Shown: positions 8,301 to 15,028 of the stretch, piece after piece
Layout of the letters: each line of letters begins with the position of its first letter
Position numbering within the stretch: the stretch's first letter is position 1
Source: a virus
Virus record (IMG/VR): IMGVR_UViG_3300024520_002795
Span: 1-25,294 of that record
Length of the DNA: 25,294 nt
Reading direction: 5' to 3' (one strand)
Program-made: the position numbers and the translations under genes
The notes under the pieces: generated by a model
Seen by the model: the letters and a program-made list of their open reading frames with translations, nothing else
Told to the model about the DNA's origin: nothing
Databases searched by the model: none

Positions 8301-9432
8301 ACCCGAGGTGGACTTAGAGGTGTTCAAGCGGGAGCTATTGGGCAAGACGGAAGAGGGTATCCAGTTCAGGAAAGATGCCTTTGAGATCCAAGGGAATATC
8401 AATTTAGAACGATTTGAGTTGCCAGAGGGCACTACCTCTAATTCCCTGTTAAAGCAATTGATTGGCATGGGGCCAGAAGGCGAAGCACTTATTGCTGACA
8501 TGGCTAATAAGATTCGCACTGGTGGAGAAGCGGGTGTAGCGGAAGCAGAGGAACTCCTGAATCAGGTCTACTGGACTAACGATTTCATGGGCATATTGAC
8601 AGCGATGGGCCAAACTATGGATGCCACCGAGTTTGTGTTTGGTATGAGTATTCAGTCGATAAAGGACATGTCAGATCAGGCCAGAATGGGCATTATTGAT
8701 GATAACGTTAGAATGATGGCCGATATACAGAGAGAATTCGGACTGGACGAAATCAATGGCATCGACTTCGTTGGCCTAGAAGCGAAAGCGAAATACGCTG
8801 GTTCGGACAAGGTGATGGACGGTCGACGCCAAGAAGCAGAAGCACGCGCTGCTCAAGGGCGTAAGAACAGTGAAGCTGCTGGGGTTAGTGGCAAGACTGG
8901 TACTGGTGGAAGAATAGATAGCATGCCGAGCTACACTTCGCCTTGGCAAGAATATGCTGGAAGTGGATGGATGCCACCGGGGCTAAGCAAGGGGCAGAAA
9001 TACCTTGATCTCAGGTTGAACAAGCTCCAGCGGGTTGCTGGAGAGTACGCCGATGGTGGCTTCCATAACGCCCAAATTGCCCGTGGTGGCGGCTCTCGCA
9101 TATGGAATGAGCCCGAAACAGGAGGCGAAGCTTACATCCCCCTTAGCCCATCGAAGCGTGGGCGCAGCGAACACATTCTGGAAACCGTTGCCAGCGAGTT
9201 TGGGTATGGCTTGATGCGTTATGCTAACGGGGGAATGAATGGGCCTGCCGGTTATAGTATGGTTGGTGCTGGACGTTACGGTACTGGGGTGGGCCAGCAG
9301 GCTCCTACTGTGGTCGTGCCGGTGTCAAAGAACGAAGTCACCCAGTTTAACGGACCAATCCAAGGTGTAAGCATGGAAGGCGCTATGGCATTCGCTAAAC
9401 GTAAGAAGCGACAGAAGAACTTGACAGCATGA
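5305..9432 (+). CDS. Tape measure protein (TP901 family)
   Basis: The largest gene (1375 aa), directly after gpGT. An N-terminal low-complexity region is followed by a hydrophobic stretch near residues 105-130. The TP901 core spans roughly residues 140-420 (FNKAMTETMAIIPDATG, ATKFSP-like KVTKFSPDEV, FYFLASAGYTSAQAM, QGIKGQVAGTRASMALRDL). A second hydrophobic zone is near 470-540 and a charged coiled coil near 850-925, with a repeated D-x-R-x-DALK unit. The C-terminus has ARGGGSRIWNEPETGGEAY-IPL, a common actinophage tape-measure ending. It sets tail length and is ejected with DNA. At about 1.5 angstrom per residue the tail would be near 200 nm (inference). The ribosome site is weak (TAAGG), suggesting coupling to gpGT translation. 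Confidence 0.9.
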   Translation: MAIRTISVKVSANVAQYVSAMNKAATATKQLNTATNASRGVGKQAQNLNQVGNAAKGAGKNLGNFNRSMGSTMARTANTSAVAHRAGAAFKVMSTNTGVAAKAMGMLRLAVTATLSAFAGFIFINAAIQTVQKFFSVTIGGFTEFNKAMTETMAIIPDATGEIEKGFTESAQAIAKVTKFSPDEVAEGFYFLASAGYTSAQAMQSMEQVARFAQAGVMDLAEASEIAADTVAALGLADKFDPKGTADAIERVTDVMVGAAKQANATVKQFGDAFTNKFANMLSITNKSVEEGAAVLGAFANQGIKGQVAGTRASMALRDLQRASIKNSAAFQSMNIAVYDSQGNMRNMADIIFDMENALGGLSDQQKKSALTTLGFQDRSVQALLAIIGSSDAIRRMEKDLKSAGGTVDEVSEKQMKSLSNRMNQAVSIMKSFSVEFGNSVAEKVEVFVKKMTPAWNSMFAGVKSVIKVLGDFITPFKFLIGGATLGAIVALSKAFELFGSLVQKFSGAFAGLGLIMLARWLPLQGMFSSIGASAVGAFTAIKTAITGTTFDAMKFKVALSAGVSEANAKILATSVSVQTLGQRLKGAAIGGNTLKLSIASIGTSGAMAALMAIPMALQLFADEARKAGAAVDEYMGQFDTETLAGMEAAHASLFKELASGQESLKETGGGWEETWQNINPFIDNDITQLEEQQKKRLEVMEQNKRAHAQQKKAILEVQKTVHVSGDVIEATAKRNGINLATEGSQWTEAVATIKGALEEEVSGLDQVALAQGDLADMTDDQLGEVKSSYEDMAEKAMDVLSELYGPGAALESAVERSNLIFGSLFTPSEVYSNLTTEAEEQAQSSAEAQVDAFNSALDGRVDALKDAKEAQGKVHDDMIEDAKKREKDGLKEVKEASQDQFDDRLDALKEQKKEQEDFYNEPIIGLDTLFNGLRKAADQSTAFNEKMSLLGESGASTALLNMFRDMGEEALPMLDDLLIQGQEKIRSFNGLADQLGEPPEVDLEVFKRELLGKTEEGIQFRKDAFEIQGNINLERFELPEGTTSNSLLKQLIGMGPEGEALIADMANKIRTGGEAGVAEAEELLNQVYWTNDFMGILTAMGQTMDATEFVFGMSIQSIKDMSDQARMGIIDDNVRMMADIQREFGLDEINGIDFVGLEAKAKYAGSDKVMDGRRQEAEARAAQGRKNSEAAGVSGKTGTGGRIDSMPSYTSPWQEYAGSGWMPPGLSKGQKYLDLRLNKLQRVAGEYADGGFHNAQIARGGGSRIWNEPETGGEAYIPLSPSKRGRSEHILETVASEFGYGLMRYANGGMNGPAGYSMVGAGRYGTGVGQQAPTVVVPVSKNEVTQFNGPIQGVSMEGAMAFAKRKKRQKNLTA

Positions 9433-9884
9433 GCGCTCTAACAACAACCGGGGTAATCACAAGGACCGAGCTGGCCCTTTCTGATCTGTCGATCACTCCT
9501 GCCGGTGGGTATTACATCCAGCGCGATGGGTTTGGTCCCGGCCAGATTGAATGGCGTCGAAGCGAGGCTGAGTCCCCATACGTCGCTGGTAGTACCCTTA
9601 CTCATGCCGTGAAGGGTCAGGAAACATCCACACTCAAGATTCGTGTTGAGGATGTTACTGAAGCTGGCATGTATTCCCGCATGGGGACGTTAGCAACTGC
9701 CTTCGAACAGTTCAGCTACACGATGACCATCACTATTGGTGGGCAGGCATTCGCATACGAGTGCGACTGTTCTGATTATAGTGTTGGCGACGGTGGCAAC
9801 GTGCAGGATCTGTGGGTCAGATCGTTCACGCAGATGATGGTCTTCCAAATCCCACACAAGCCAATCGATGGTGGGTTCCTCTAA
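9429..9884 (+). CDS. Minor tail / distal tail-tip protein
   Basis: A 151-aa protein whose ATG overlaps the tape-measure stop (ATGA), so it is translated with it. It contains YYIQRDGFGPGQIEWRRSEAE, SPYVAGSTLTHAV, then KIRVEDVTEAG and a beta-rich C-terminal part with DLWVRSFTQMMVFQIPHKP. The YVAGS...L opening after tape measure recalls actinophage minor tail/distal tail proteins, but it is shorter than a full Dit. It is the only tail-tip gene before the strand change; the rest of the tip may lie left of the window. It converges with the DUF932 gene, with a 4-nt overlap of the two stops. Confidence 0.55.
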   Translation: MSALTTTGVITRTELALSDLSITPAGGYYIQRDGFGPGQIEWRRSEAESPYVAGSTLTHAVKGQETSTLKIRVEDVTEAGMYSRMGTLATAFEQFSYTMTITIGGQAFAYECDCSDYSVGDGGNVQDLWVRSFTQMMVFQIPHKPIDGGFL

Positions 9885-10885
9885 GGCAGAGAAAGCACCG
9901 AGGCAGCAGCTCGCTCCTTGGTTTTCTGAATCCAAGATCCGGGAGTCATGGTTGCTCTCGTGCGGTCACTCTCTGAGCTATTGCGCTTGTGATCGAGGTA
10001 CTCGACGATGGAGTTATACATTGTCCATCCGTTAGCACCGAAGTTCTGTGAGTTGAGGTCGCTGGCGAAGAGGCCGCGAACCTGTGCGTGAGTTGCTTGG
10101 GTGTTGGCCTTTTGCCTGTCAGTGGGGTTAGTGGGCTCGGGGAACACACTCTTGAGAATCCGTTGGAAGCGATCCTCCGAGTAACTAACGGCCAGAAGCT
10201 CCTCTGACTGCTCCTTGAAGCTGTCAGCCCAAGCCGTAGATACCCCTAGGACGCTCTGTGCGTGCGTTAGGCGGTTTTCAACGGAAGAGGTGTGCTTGGC
10301 ACGGAATACACTCTTAGCACCTTGTAGGGCGAAGTTTAGGGTGTTCCGACAGACTACTCGTGTTGCGGAGAACAGGTAGGTCATTGCGATACTACCGTCA
10401 TGCGACCACCAGATGACTAGGCCGCGCTCAACCTTGTCATTAATACCCACAGGGTCAACAACAAGATCCTCTAAACGAAGATAAGAAAAAAGCTGTCCGC
10501 CATTCCCGAGGACGCCCATTGTGTCGAGATATGCCTCACCTTTAGAGGCTCCGACGATATCGTAGGCAACTTCAAGGGCTTGGGTGTTCTGGACCACAGC
10601 GTAGGTATCGCCTACAACTCCGAGGGCTACCTGTCTCTGACGACCTTCTCCGAGGTCGTATGTAGCGACGGTAGCCTTTTTGCTCTCGATTTCGATGGGG
10701 GTTCCACCGCTACCTTGAGCATGGATGGGCTCCTTGGTAACTATGAAGTCTGCGTTGGCGGCAACAAGTGCCTGAGGTATGGTCATATTGCCGTCTACGG
10801 GAGTGCCTAGTCGATGCCATGGGTCTTGGTATGAGTTGTATGCAAAGCTGGCCTTGCCGTCGAGTTCTTGGATGTCGTGAGCCAT
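9881..10885 (-). CDS. DUF932 family phage/plasmid-like protein
   Basis: The start is placed at 10885 because AGGAGA sits 6 nt upstream there, giving 334 aa beginning MAHDIQELDGKASFAYNSYQ; a longer open frame exists upstream but has no such signal. The family pattern is clear: PWHRLGTPV near residue 20, then YAVVQNTQALEVAYDIVG, then GGQLFSYLRL, and WWSHDGSIAMTYLFSATRVVCRNTL. DUF932 (TIGR03299-type) proteins are widespread in phages and plasmids; I know of no settled activity. It is the only leftward gene in the first 19.7 kb, sits between tail and lysis genes, and has its own promoter and operator. This suggests separate, perhaps early, timing. Confidence 0.85.
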   Translation of the reverse strand: MAHDIQELDGKASFAYNSYQDPWHRLGTPVDGNMTIPQALVAANADFIVTKEPIHAQGSGGTPIEIESKKATVATYDLGEGRQRQVALGVVGDTYAVVQNTQALEVAYDIVGASKGEAYLDTMGVLGNGGQLFSYLRLEDLVVDPVGINDKVERGLVIWWSHDGSIAMTYLFSATRVVCRNTLNFALQGAKSVFRAKHTSSVENRLTHAQSVLGVSTAWADSFKEQSEELLAVSYSEDRFQRILKSVFPEPTNPTDRQKANTQATHAQVRGLFASDLNSQNFGANGWTMYNSIVEYLDHKRNSSESDRTRATMTPGSWIQKTKERAAASVLSLP

Positions 10886-10916
10886 GTTCTTCTCCTGTTT
10901 ATCTTGGACTACCCAC

Positions 10917-10925
10917 ACTATATCA
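10917..10925 (-). promoter_or_regulatory. Extended -10 promoter for the DUF932 gene
   Basis: On the minus strand: TGA then TATAGT (10922-10917). The transcript would start near 10910 and carry a ~25-nt leader containing AGGAGA. Its -35 position falls inside the palindrome at 10932-10952. Confidence 0.55.
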
Positions 10926-10931
10926 AATAAA

Positions 10932-10952
10932 TCTACGGTTAAGGTCCGTAGA
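10932..10952. promoter_or_regulatory. Palindromic operator between divergent promoters
   Basis: TCTACGG, 7-nt spacer, CCGTAGA. It lies 9 nt from each of the two divergent -10 elements, so it covers both -35 regions symmetrically. A dimeric regulator bound here could control both directions; the regulator is not identified. Confidence 0.6.
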
Positions 10953-10958
10953 CCGCAG

Positions 10959-10967
10959 TGGTATGAT
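10959..10967 (+). promoter_or_regulatory. Extended -10 promoter, leaderless start of gene at 10974
   Basis: TGG then TATGAT (10962-10967), 6 nt, then ATG at 10974. No ribosome site is present, and the predicted transcript begins at the start codon. Confidence 0.6.
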
Positions 10968-10973
10968 GCCCGT

Positions 10974-11303
10974 ATGGGATTTTCGTGGGCCAAAGAATCA
11001 GAACCAGAACCAGAATCGGAACCAGCACCAGAACCAACTGACCCTATCCTGTATTGCGGTGTGGAGAAGCTTGTTGCTGCCAATGGGGAGGAAATCCTCT
11101 TCGACAAGGCCCGCGTTGTCCATAGTATCGACGGTACCGTCATCCGAGGGTACGTTGTAGACGCTTCGACAGGCTCAACGACCCAAGCCCAGAGGATGGT
11201 CCCCAAGAGCGCCATCTCTCGTCATGTAGCTATGGGGTGGCGTAATAGCGATAAAACCCTCCATGAAATGGTGGGGGAAACCCCCTTCTCTCTTACTCGT
11301 TAA
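10974..11303 (+). CDS. Hypothetical protein with Glu-Pro repeat N-terminus
   Basis: A 109-aa protein. The ATG at 10974 was chosen over an earlier in-frame ATG (10884) because the promoter lies between them and positions 10974 as a leaderless start. Residues ~8-23 are a Glu/Pro/Ser repeat (ESEPEPESEPAPEPTDP) encoded by near-perfect GAACCA hexamers. It is followed by a small beta-rich region (EEILFDKARVVHSIDGTVIRGYVVD) and a helix with MVPKSAISRHVAMGWR. I recognise no family. The acidic-proline arm looks like a flexible linker. The stop overlaps the next start (TAATG). Confidence 0.6.
   Translation: MGFSWAKESEPEPESEPAPEPTDPILYCGVEKLVAANGEEILFDKARVVHSIDGTVIRGYVVDASTGSTTQAQRMVPKSAISRHVAMGWRNSDKTLHEMVGETPFSLTR
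10996..11037 (+). repeat. Imperfect GAACCA hexamer repeat
   Basis: Tandem, slightly degenerate GAACCA/GAATCA units inside the gene at 10974, encoding an Glu-Pro/Glu-Ser stretch. A possible site of in-frame length variation. Confidence 0.6.
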
Positions 11304-11608
11304 TGGGTAGGTTTAAGTTCGTCCTAATCGTGGGTGATAATGAAGAGGGGATTATTGGACGCGAAGAAAAAGAGCTGCTCATTCGAGACGTTGGCTGCAA
11401 CTTCGATCACTCCCCCTCTATTGCAGCGCTTTACGAAGTCTATTCCGACGAGGCCAAGAAAATCGTTCTTGACATCAGGGGGGAAGGCTTGAAGGTGGGA
11501 ATTTACGCATCAAGAGAGAAGGCACAGGGCTTTTTTTGGAAGGCTTTAGGCTCCGAATGGATGGGGTCAGCCGTGTCTTTGGATACAATTAAGGGTAAGA
11601 ACCACTGA
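11303..11608 (+). CDS. Hypothetical small protein
   Basis: A 101-aa protein translated by TAATG overlap with the previous gene. It begins with a beta strand (FKFVLIVGDNEEG), then a charged helix (GREEKELLIRDVG), and contains AALYEVYSDEAKKIVLDIRG and VGIYASREKAQGFFWKALG. The alternating strand/helix pattern suggests a compact alpha/beta fold. I recognise no family. It lies just before the holin-like gene, but nothing in it suggests a lysis enzyme. Confidence 0.55.
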   Translation: MGRFKFVLIVGDNEEGIIGREEKELLIRDVGCNFDHSPSIAALYEVYSDEAKKIVLDIRGEGLKVGIYASREKAQGFFWKALGSEWMGSAVSLDTIKGKNH

Positions 11609-11631
11609 TCATTCTGAAGGGAGGTGTAATC

Positions 11632-11925
11632 ATGGATACTTTTTCGCTCGTACAGCTAGCAGTAGCAGTCGTTTTGCCTGCTCTGGTTGCTCTCGTCACT
11701 AAGGAAGTTACTAGCAGCGCAGTTAAGGGATTCGCTTTGGCGGCTCTCGCAGGTGCTGCAGGGTTTGGTAAGGCGTACCTCGATGGGAAGGGAGTCGTAA
11801 CTGAAGCAGCATTGACTGACTCGGTAACGATTTTCGTTGTCTCAGTAGTAACGTATTACGGTCTTCTGAAGCCCGCTCACATTCCAGAGAAAATTCAGTC
11901 GAAGACACCAGACTTCGGCATCTAA
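11632..11925 (+). CDS. Holin-like membrane protein
   Basis: A 97-aa protein with a very strong ribosome site (GAAGGGAGGTG) ahead of the ATG. It has two or three hydrophobic segments: residues ~6-24 (VQLAVAVVLPALVALVT), ~31-46 (VKGFALAALAGAAGFG) and ~66-80 (VTIFVVSVVTYYGLL), then a polar tail (KPAHIPEKIQSK). Size, topology and the 'LVALVTKEVTSS' and 'YYGLLKP' features resemble actinophage holins, which make the membrane lesion that frees the endolysin. No endolysin is seen nearby, so the assignment rests on sequence character alone. A stem-loop follows the stop. Confidence 0.6.
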   Translation: MDTFSLVQLAVAVVLPALVALVTKEVTSSAVKGFALAALAGAAGFGKAYLDGKGVVTEAALTDSVTIFVVSVVTYYGLLKPAHIPEKIQSKTPDFGI

Positions 11926-11935
11926 TACGCCTTTC

Positions 11936-11962
11936 AGGGGAGGGACACAACGCCCCTCCTCT
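11936..11962 (+). terminator. Stem-loop after holin-like gene
   Basis: AGGGGAGGG (11936-11944) pairs with CCCTCCTCT (11954-11962), one G-U wobble, 9-nt loop. No U-tract. It separates the holin-like gene from the promoter of the next gene. Confidence 0.55.
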
Positions 11963-11973
11963 GCATGGTGTTG

Positions 11974-11979
11974 TAGAAT
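11974..11979 (+). promoter_or_regulatory. -10 element for ParB-like gene, probable leaderless start
   Basis: TAGAAT, then 6 nt, then ATG at 11986. No ribosome site. The preceding TTG does not fit TGn exactly, so this is weaker than the other leaderless promoters here. Confidence 0.45.
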
Positions 11980-11985
11980 GGGAAT

Positions 11986-12651
11986 ATGGCTAAACATAAC
12001 ATTGTTAAAGATTTAGAGTCTCTTGCCTATCCGATCGAGAAGCTAGAGACTCTCCCCGGAAATCCGCGTCAAGGTAATGTCCAGTCTGTAGCGAATTCGC
12101 TTGAAAAGTTCGGTCAGCGCAAGCCGATCGTTGCACGCAAAAAGCCCGACAGCGACATCGGTGTCGTTCTGGCAGGCAATACTACTCTCAAGGGTGCCCG
12201 TAAGCTGGACTGGGAAAAGATTGCTGTCACTTGGGTAGAGGACGACGACAAGACGGCAGCAGCGTTCGCTATAGCTGACAACCGTACACACGATCTTGGT
12301 CAGTACGACGAACAGAAGGTGGTCGATATGATCGCCCAGTTCGACGACGACGACACGCTGTTGGAAGCATCCGGTTATGACCTTATGGATGTAGAAGAGA
12401 TGACGCAAAGTCTAGAGGACTTCGACGGGGATATTGACCTCTCAGAGTTCGAAGAATCGGACGGCATGCCCGACGAACAGCCTGACCGTCCACCATCTCG
12501 TCCGGTGGTCCAGTACGCCCTCGTGTTTGACGACGAGGATCAACAGCAGCGCTGGTATTCGTTTGTCCGATGGTTGAAGCGCACTTTTCCGGATTCCGAT
12601 ACCGTAGCGGGAAGGATAGATGAGTACCTTCAAGACGCTATGGACGACTGA
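11986..12651 (+). CDS. ParB-like nuclease-domain protein 1
   Basis: A 221-aa protein with the ParB/Spo0J N-terminal fold: PIEKLETLPGNPRQGNVQSV (residues ~17-36), then LEKFGQRKPIVARKK, then VVLAGNTTLKGARKLDW (the 'GN/GH' nucleotide-binding motif), then AFAIADNRTHDLGQYDEQK. The 'AIADNRT..LG..D' block is typical of phage ParB-domain proteins linked to DNA modification genes. The acidic middle (DFDGDIDLSEFEES) is followed by a C-terminal domain with YALVFDDEDQQQRWYSFVRWLKR. It lacks a fused methyltransferase domain. Known ParB folds bind DNA, CTP or act as nucleases; which applies here is unclear. It stands just before the six-gene enzymatic operon, in the same direction. Confidence 0.75.
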   Translation: MAKHNIVKDLESLAYPIEKLETLPGNPRQGNVQSVANSLEKFGQRKPIVARKKPDSDIGVVLAGNTTLKGARKLDWEKIAVTWVEDDDKTAAAFAIADNRTHDLGQYDEQKVVDMIAQFDDDDTLLEASGYDLMDVEEMTQSLEDFDGDIDLSEFEESDGMPDEQPDRPPSRPVVQYALVFDDEDQQQRWYSFVRWLKRTFPDSDTVAGRIDEYLQDAMDD

Positions 12652-12692
12652 TTAACGGATTATCCAGAACCAGCTACCATAAAGGAAGGATG

Positions 12693-13337
12693 ATGAGCAC
12701 ATCAAGGGAATTGTTGACGACTAGTCTTGAGCAGGCAGCGCATGACTACGAGACTCTAGGTATCTGCCTAGTCGCTGATGGCGCACCACTTGAACTAATG
12801 CAAGAGTGGGAGAACACCTTGAGGTATGGTTGTAACAAGTTTATTCGCAACGACGCTATGGGATCTATGGAAGAGGCAGGAGACTACCTCATACTTGACG
12901 GTCCCAACACGAGGGCAACCTTGAAGGGTGTCGGTGAAATCTATACGAAGTTCAGGGACTGGAGTTCGCTCATCATCCGAGAACAGGCGATGTACAGCCC
13001 CTACCCGTTATCCGAAATGAACGCCAAAGTTTACCCCGATACTTGGGGCAAGCAGGGACTTCATTACGACTCTCAGCCATTCACCTGCCTCCTGTATGTA
13101 AATGAGGGGGCACCTACCCAGATTAAGCTTCTCACCGGAGAATGGGTTGACATAGACCCGATCCCCGGTGCTGTAGCTTTCTTCCACGGCAGGGAAATGG
13201 AACACCGCGTTCTAACCGGAACTCCCGGCAGTTTTAGAGTAACAGTCCCGTTCAACTATTACCTAGAAGATGATTACGAACGCCCCTCATGGATTGACGA
13301 AGCCATCTACATGAATAAGGACTACGTTAGTGCCTAG
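12693..13337 (+). CDS. Fe(II)/2-oxoglutarate-dependent oxygenase-like protein
   Basis: About 214 aa. Two adjacent ATGs (12690, 12693) follow AAAGGAAGG; the second has the better spacing. The double-stranded beta-helix signature of 2-oxoglutarate oxygenases is present: H-x-D in GLHYDSQPFTCLLYVN (H124, D126), the distal metal histidine in REMEHRVLTG (H171), and the 2-oxoglutarate-binding arginine in GSFRVTVPFNYY (R182). The order and spacing are right for a complete active site. The substrate cannot be read from sequence. Phage relatives of this superfamily oxidise DNA bases or proteins, but this one may act on a small molecule. It heads the operon and overlaps the next gene by 8 nt. Confidence 0.75.
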   Translation: MSTSRELLTTSLEQAAHDYETLGICLVADGAPLELMQEWENTLRYGCNKFIRNDAMGSMEEAGDYLILDGPNTRATLKGVGEIYTKFRDWSSLIIREQAMYSPYPLSEMNAKVYPDTWGKQGLHYDSQPFTCLLYVNEGAPTQIKLLTGEWVDIDPIPGAVAFFHGREMEHRVLTGTPGSFRVTVPFNYYLEDDYERPSWIDEAIYMNKDYVSA

Positions 13338-14436
13338 AGCTAGATGGTATCAAGATTACAATGTAGTGACGGCAGGGCGTGAACGCGTCCGCCACATTGA
13401 TGACCTGTTTGATCATATGGTTGTGCAGTTTAGCGGGGGGAAGGACAGCCTCGCAACTTTGCTTCTGGTTAAGGAGATGTACGAAGAACGTGGCTACGGC
13501 AAGGTTCCAGTTGTATTCAGGCACGAGGAAGTAATTAACCCTTCCGTCCTCGAATTCATGGAAACCTTTCGGCATTACGATTGGCTGGATCTGCATTGGA
13601 TGTGCATTTCGCAGAAAAACTCCAAGTTCGTTTTAGGTCGCAAGGAAACCTACACCGAGTGGGACACATCCGGCGAACGTGAATGGGTTACACAGCCCCC
13701 AGAGTGGGCGATTATGGGAAGCGAGCTAGGGATAGAGGACGCCAACGTCCTAGATCAGAACTCGCTGGACGACTACATCGCAGACTACCTATTCTCGAGT
13801 GGCAAGGTGGCCTTCGTGACCGGAGTGCGCGCATCTGAATCCCTTGTGCGTTTCCGTTCTGTGACACAGAAGCTCAACGAGAACTACATTTCATCCATCG
13901 AACATAACGCCAGATCGCGAGTGAAGCTTTGTAAGCCAATCTACGATTGGTCTCAGGATGACGTGTTTAAATTTATGATCGAATCAGGCGAACAGTACTG
14001 CCCTCTGTATGATGCTCAGGAATTGGCTGGTATGGGGTTGAGGGTTTCGACTGCTCTCCATGTGGTGGCTTCTAAGAAGCTTGATAAGCTAGCTGTCGTG
14101 GAGCCCGAGTTTTTCCAGACCATCGTGAACGTGTTCCCAGAAATGCAGGATCAAGAACGCTATTGGGGGCAGTTCGATCAGGATGCCATTATTCGCCCGT
14201 ACAAAGGGAAAGGGTGGAACGGGGTGATGCGTTACATCAAAGAGAACGTACCCGAGTCAAACCAGCGCCTCGCATACGAACGAGTAAAGTTGTGGAGAGG
14301 TCGTCACGAAAACGCCCCAGAGGATTACCCAATCGACCTACTGTTGAGAACCATAGCCTTCGGCACAATCAAACAGCGCATGGCCGGGGTATATGTCAAC
14401 AGCAAGGACTACAGCGGAGGCAAGGAAAATGAGTAA
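13330..14436 (+). CDS. PAPS-reductase-family PP-loop ATP pyrophosphatase (IbrA-like)
   Basis: A 368-aa protein starting at GTG 13330, overlapping the oxygenase gene by 8 nt. The PP-loop SGGKDS is at residues 35-40 (VVQFSGGKDSLATLLL). Further family features are VVFRHEEVINPSVLEFME, then FVTGVRASESLVRFRS and PIYDWSQDDVFKFM. Enzymes of this superfamily use ATP to adenylate a substrate, often for sulfur chemistry (PAPS reductase, DndC, tRNA thiolases). The C-terminal ~150 residues with WNGVMRYIKENVPE and VKLWRGRHEN recall the DUF3440/IbrA branch, and the next gene is ParB-like as in the ibrA-ibrB pair of E. coli. No four-cysteine Fe-S cluster motif is evident. The exact reaction is unknown. Confidence 0.8.
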   Translation: MPRARWYQDYNVVTAGRERVRHIDDLFDHMVVQFSGGKDSLATLLLVKEMYEERGYGKVPVVFRHEEVINPSVLEFMETFRHYDWLDLHWMCISQKNSKFVLGRKETYTEWDTSGEREWVTQPPEWAIMGSELGIEDANVLDQNSLDDYIADYLFSSGKVAFVTGVRASESLVRFRSVTQKLNENYISSIEHNARSRVKLCKPIYDWSQDDVFKFMIESGEQYCPLYDAQELAGMGLRVSTALHVVASKKLDKLAVVEPEFFQTIVNVFPEMQDQERYWGQFDQDAIIRPYKGKGWNGVMRYIKENVPESNQRLAYERVKLWRGRHENAPEDYPIDLLLRTIAFGTIKQRMAGVYVNSKDYSGGKENE

Positions 14437-15028
14437 CGAACCAGTAGACAACGTGGTCTGGATACCAGCGCGAGAGTTGAAGCCTAACGGCTACAACCCG
14501 AATACCGTTTTCAACACCGAGCTTACCCTACTGGAAGAGAGCATCTTGCGTGACGGTTGGGTTCAGCCCATCATCATCAATGGGAACAAAATCATCATCG
14601 ACGGATTCCACCGTTGGTCATTGTCTTGCATCAGCGACAAGTTGGCATCGAAGTATGCCGAAGAAATCCCTTGTGTTGTATTAGACATTCCCGATGATGA
14701 GGCCATGATGATGACAGTCCGCATGAACCGTGCCAAAGGCAAGCATGCGGCCATTAAGATGGCAGAGATCGTTCAGATTCTTGTGGACGACTACGGACGC
14801 ACTCCAGAGGATCTCGTTGAAGGCATGGGAATGACCCTCAGCGAAATCGAACTACTCTATGATGGTACCCTATTGAAGCACGTCAACTGGCAGAACAAAG
14901 AGTACTCCAAAGCGTGGGTTCCAATCGAGACTCGCTTCTACACCCACGAACAGCTAGTAAACATGGGAGTGGAGAGCGAAGAGGATTCAGACTTCGAACG
15001 AGAAAGTGATGACGATGGCAACACTTGA
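14429..15028 (+). CDS. ParB-like protein 2 (IbrB-like)
   Basis: A 199-aa protein. The start is set at ATG 14429, with GGAGG 8 nt upstream and an 8-nt overlap with the PP-loop gene; an upstream in-frame ATG (14393) has no ribosome site. The ParB fold is clear: WIPARELKPNGYNPN, then LEESILRDGWVQPIIING, then IIIDGFHRWSLSC (the 'DGfHR' nucleotide-binding motif), then VVLDIPDDEAMMMTVRMNRA. A helical domain with YGRTPEDLVEGMGMTLSEIE follows and the tail is very acidic. Adjacency to a PAPS-reductase-family gene mirrors ibrA/ibrB. It differs strongly from the ParB-like protein at 11986 and is probably not a recent duplicate. Confidence 0.8.
   Translation: MSNEPVDNVVWIPARELKPNGYNPNTVFNTELTLLEESILRDGWVQPIIINGNKIIIDGFHRWSLSCISDKLASKYAEEIPCVVLDIPDDEAMMMTVRMNRAKGKHAAIKMAEIVQILVDDYGRTPEDLVEGMGMTLSEIELLYDGTLLKHVNWQNKEYSKAWVPIETRFYTHEQLVNMGVESEEDSDFERESDDDGNT

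Noticed and set aside
10884-10973. N-terminal extension of the gene at 10974 to an earlier ATG
   Set aside because: The extension would be antisense to the DUF932 leader and upstream of the promoter, and the added residues show no family features.
11303-11608. Endolysin candidate next to the holin-like gene
   Set aside because: The 101-aa protein has no amidase, lysozyme, peptidase or cell-wall-binding motif. No endolysin is visible anywhere in the window.
11723-11950. Minus-strand ORF opposite the holin-like gene
   Set aside because: It is the shadow of a well-supported gene with a strong ribosome site and membrane segments, and it has no start signal of its own.
12675-12680. TACCAT as a promoter for the enzymatic operon
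   Set aside because: A start placed 6-7 nt downstream would cut off the AAGGAAGG ribosome site, and there is no TGn or -35. The operon may be read from upstream.
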